Source: Veillonella parvula DSM 2008
Lineage (GTDB): Bacteria > Bacillota > Negativicutes > Veillonellales > Veillonellaceae
Reading direction: 5' to 3'
DNA length: 64,000 nt
Assembly (NCBI RefSeq): GCF_000024945.1
Contig: NC_013520.1
Span: 1,575,001 to 1,639,000 of the forward strand
Shown: positions 62,968 through 64,000 of the stretch, piece by piece
Position numbering within the stretch: position 1 is the first letter of the stretch
Layout of the letters: each line of letters opens with the position of its first letter
Position numbers and translations under genes: made by a program
The notes under the pieces: generated by a model
The model's database searches: none
Told to the model about the DNA's origin: nothing
Seen by the model: only the letters and a program-made list of their open reading frames with translations

Positions 62968-63086
62968 GGTCTGAGTTCATTAGCATTTTTCTAACGTTAT
63001 ATAAAGCCTCTTTTGAAAAGTCTTCTAGCTTAGTTTTCTTAAATAATAATCATAAGTATATATACAACTTAAAAATCTTCTAGAAT

Positions 63087-63851
63087 CTATAATCCCAAGT
63101 CTATAAACTTCCCTGAAACTTTGATCTGCCAAAACATCCCTTTAGTGGCTTTTAAATCAATGCCTGTTTCTAACTTGTCAAAACTCACATCATAAAATGG
63201 TAATAATATCTGTAATGATGCTAATTTTGCTTTCATAGTAATTAAATCTTTACTTAATTGCCCGGATATATTAGTATCCGCTATCTCCTGTAAATTGGAA
63301 ATACATGCTTGAAGATCTTCATTCTGAATACGTTCACACGTATATATTTCAGACAAATAGGTCTGTTTAATACAACTTAAGATTGATTCAGAAATGAATT
63401 CAGGTTTTTGTAAGACTTCATACAATCCTAACAAAAACAACGCCCAAAATATCTCCTCTACATAATCGGTAAAGAAATAGATACCGAACTTCTTTTCATC
63501 ATGTGTAGAAATCTTTAACGCTTCAGATAAAGTATTACCCTCTAACTCCCGTTCTATTAAAGCAATCCAACTACTGCATTCAATATCATCTAACGTATCA
63601 TTTAATGCTGGTATAGGGATTCTACGAGCCATCCACTCATCAACATCCTCTAAACTCATCCCATCACCAATTATATTTAACAGTTTATCGGACAGATGTG
63701 CTTTTCTACACATTAATCGAATTAACATACTAAATATGTAATATTCTAAAATGGTCAAGTCAATATAATTTCGTCTATATGCCTTAACAGCACCCAATAT
63801 AAAGACCATTAAAAATGTATCTAAGCTTTTTTTACTTTTAAAATAGATCAT
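63087..63851 (-). CDS. DUF3969-like protein, probable toxin-island cargo
   Basis: 254 residues from MIYFKSKKSLDTF, placed by AGAGGT six bases before this ATG (a GTG 18 bases upstream is the alternative). The N-terminal 85 residues (FLMVFILGAVKAYRRNYIDLTILEYYIFS, then LLNIIGDGMSLEDVDEWM) resemble DUF3969 proteins, which often sit near polymorphic toxins and are suspected immunity proteins. The C-terminal part is helical without clear motifs. AT-rich. Confidence 0.5.
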   Translation of the reverse strand: MIYFKSKKSLDTFLMVFILGAVKAYRRNYIDLTILEYYIFSMLIRLMCRKAHLSDKLLNIIGDGMSLEDVDEWMARRIPIPALNDTLDDIECSSWIALIERELEGNTLSEALKISTHDEKKFGIYFFTDYVEEIFWALFLLGLYEVLQKPEFISESILSCIKQTYLSEIYTCERIQNEDLQACISNLQEIADTNISGQLSKDLITMKAKLASLQILLPFYDVSFDKLETGIDLKATKGMFWQIKVSGKFIDLGL

Positions 63852-63927
63852 ATTTATACCTCTATCCACTAATTTATTCTAGCTTAAAATCTATACGTTC
63901 ATCATTAACCCGTTTTACTTAGTGAAT

Positions 63928-64000
63928 TATAATAGTCCATTATCCATCAGCAAACCCAACAAAGTAAATATTGCAAAAAATAAGAAGATACTCAAAATAA
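63928..64000 (-). CDS. C-terminal end of a putative membrane protein, cut by the window edge
   Basis: The frame is open from the window edge for 23 codons, hydrophobic (ILSIFLFFAIFTLLGLLMDN), ending with TAA at 63928-63930. It could be the end of another small membrane protein; too short for more. Confidence 0.3.

Noticed and set aside
1-64000. tRNA, rRNA or insertion sequences
   Set aside because: Gaps were read for cloverleaf, rRNA-like and transposase signals; none was found. A covariance search was not possible here.

Overview
The window looks like chromosomal DNA of a Veillonella-type bacterium (Negativicutes: low-GC Firmicutes relatives with an outer membrane). This is inferred from gene content. 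A two-partner secretion pair with an outer-membrane FhaC/ShlB-type barrel sits beside typical Firmicutes genes (PerR, Bacillus-type thyA, a pyruvate kinase with the extra C-terminal domain). There is also an anaerobic lactate/pyruvate-type metabolism: pyruvate:ferredoxin oxidoreductase, a citrate-lyase-like complex and DASS/MFS carboxylate transporters. Most genes lie on the minus strand. No rRNA, tRNA, CRISPR array or transposase was seen.

Layout. 1-2.7 kb: end of speE, a C39-like protein, ppiB, tcdA and a glyoxalase-type gene, tightly packed. 2.8-10.7 kb: DNA maintenance and stress genes (sbcC, sbcD, nfo, perR, a cshA-type helicase). 10.7-13.2 kb: AT-rich hypothetical membrane and lipoprotein genes. 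13.2-20.7 kb: aldehyde dehydrogenase, then the recQ-thyA-folA-tex run. 21-25.6 kb: putP, a WYL regulator and a methyltransferase. 25.8-31.1 kb: nifJ with a divergent LysR gene and a coupled small membrane protein. 31.2-36.4 kb: accessory genes (SAP-domain protein, MFS transporter, cupin, DUF4261, and a possible Mrr-type restriction protein with a partner). 36.6-42.3 kb: citDEF with a DASS transporter and a LysR regulator. 42.3-49.2 kb: BI-1 protein, pyk, dnaE and a YgjP-like metalloprotease. 49.2-64 kb: a contact-dependent-inhibition-like (CDI/TPS) island with cdiB, cdiA, a candidate immunity gene, an orphan toxin-immunity cassette, and a tail of orphan immunity-like genes and remnants.

The most informative region is the CDI-like island. 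A truncated copy of the ygjP 5' end (52073-52323) is fused to a second copy of the cdiA 3' region. This is what a tandem duplication of cdiA-3'/CT/immunity/ygjP-5' would leave, followed by exchange of one toxin-immunity-terminator cassette between the two homology arms. The orphan toxin frame breaks at a run of seven A; adding one A restores a frame that ends exactly at the immunity start codon. A second striking point is citD: the serine that carries the citrate lyase prosthetic group appears to be lysine, and citC, citX and citG are not in the window. Third, several genes (thyA, sbcC, recQ, dnaE) are followed by degenerate minisatellites that in some cases begin inside the coding 3' end.
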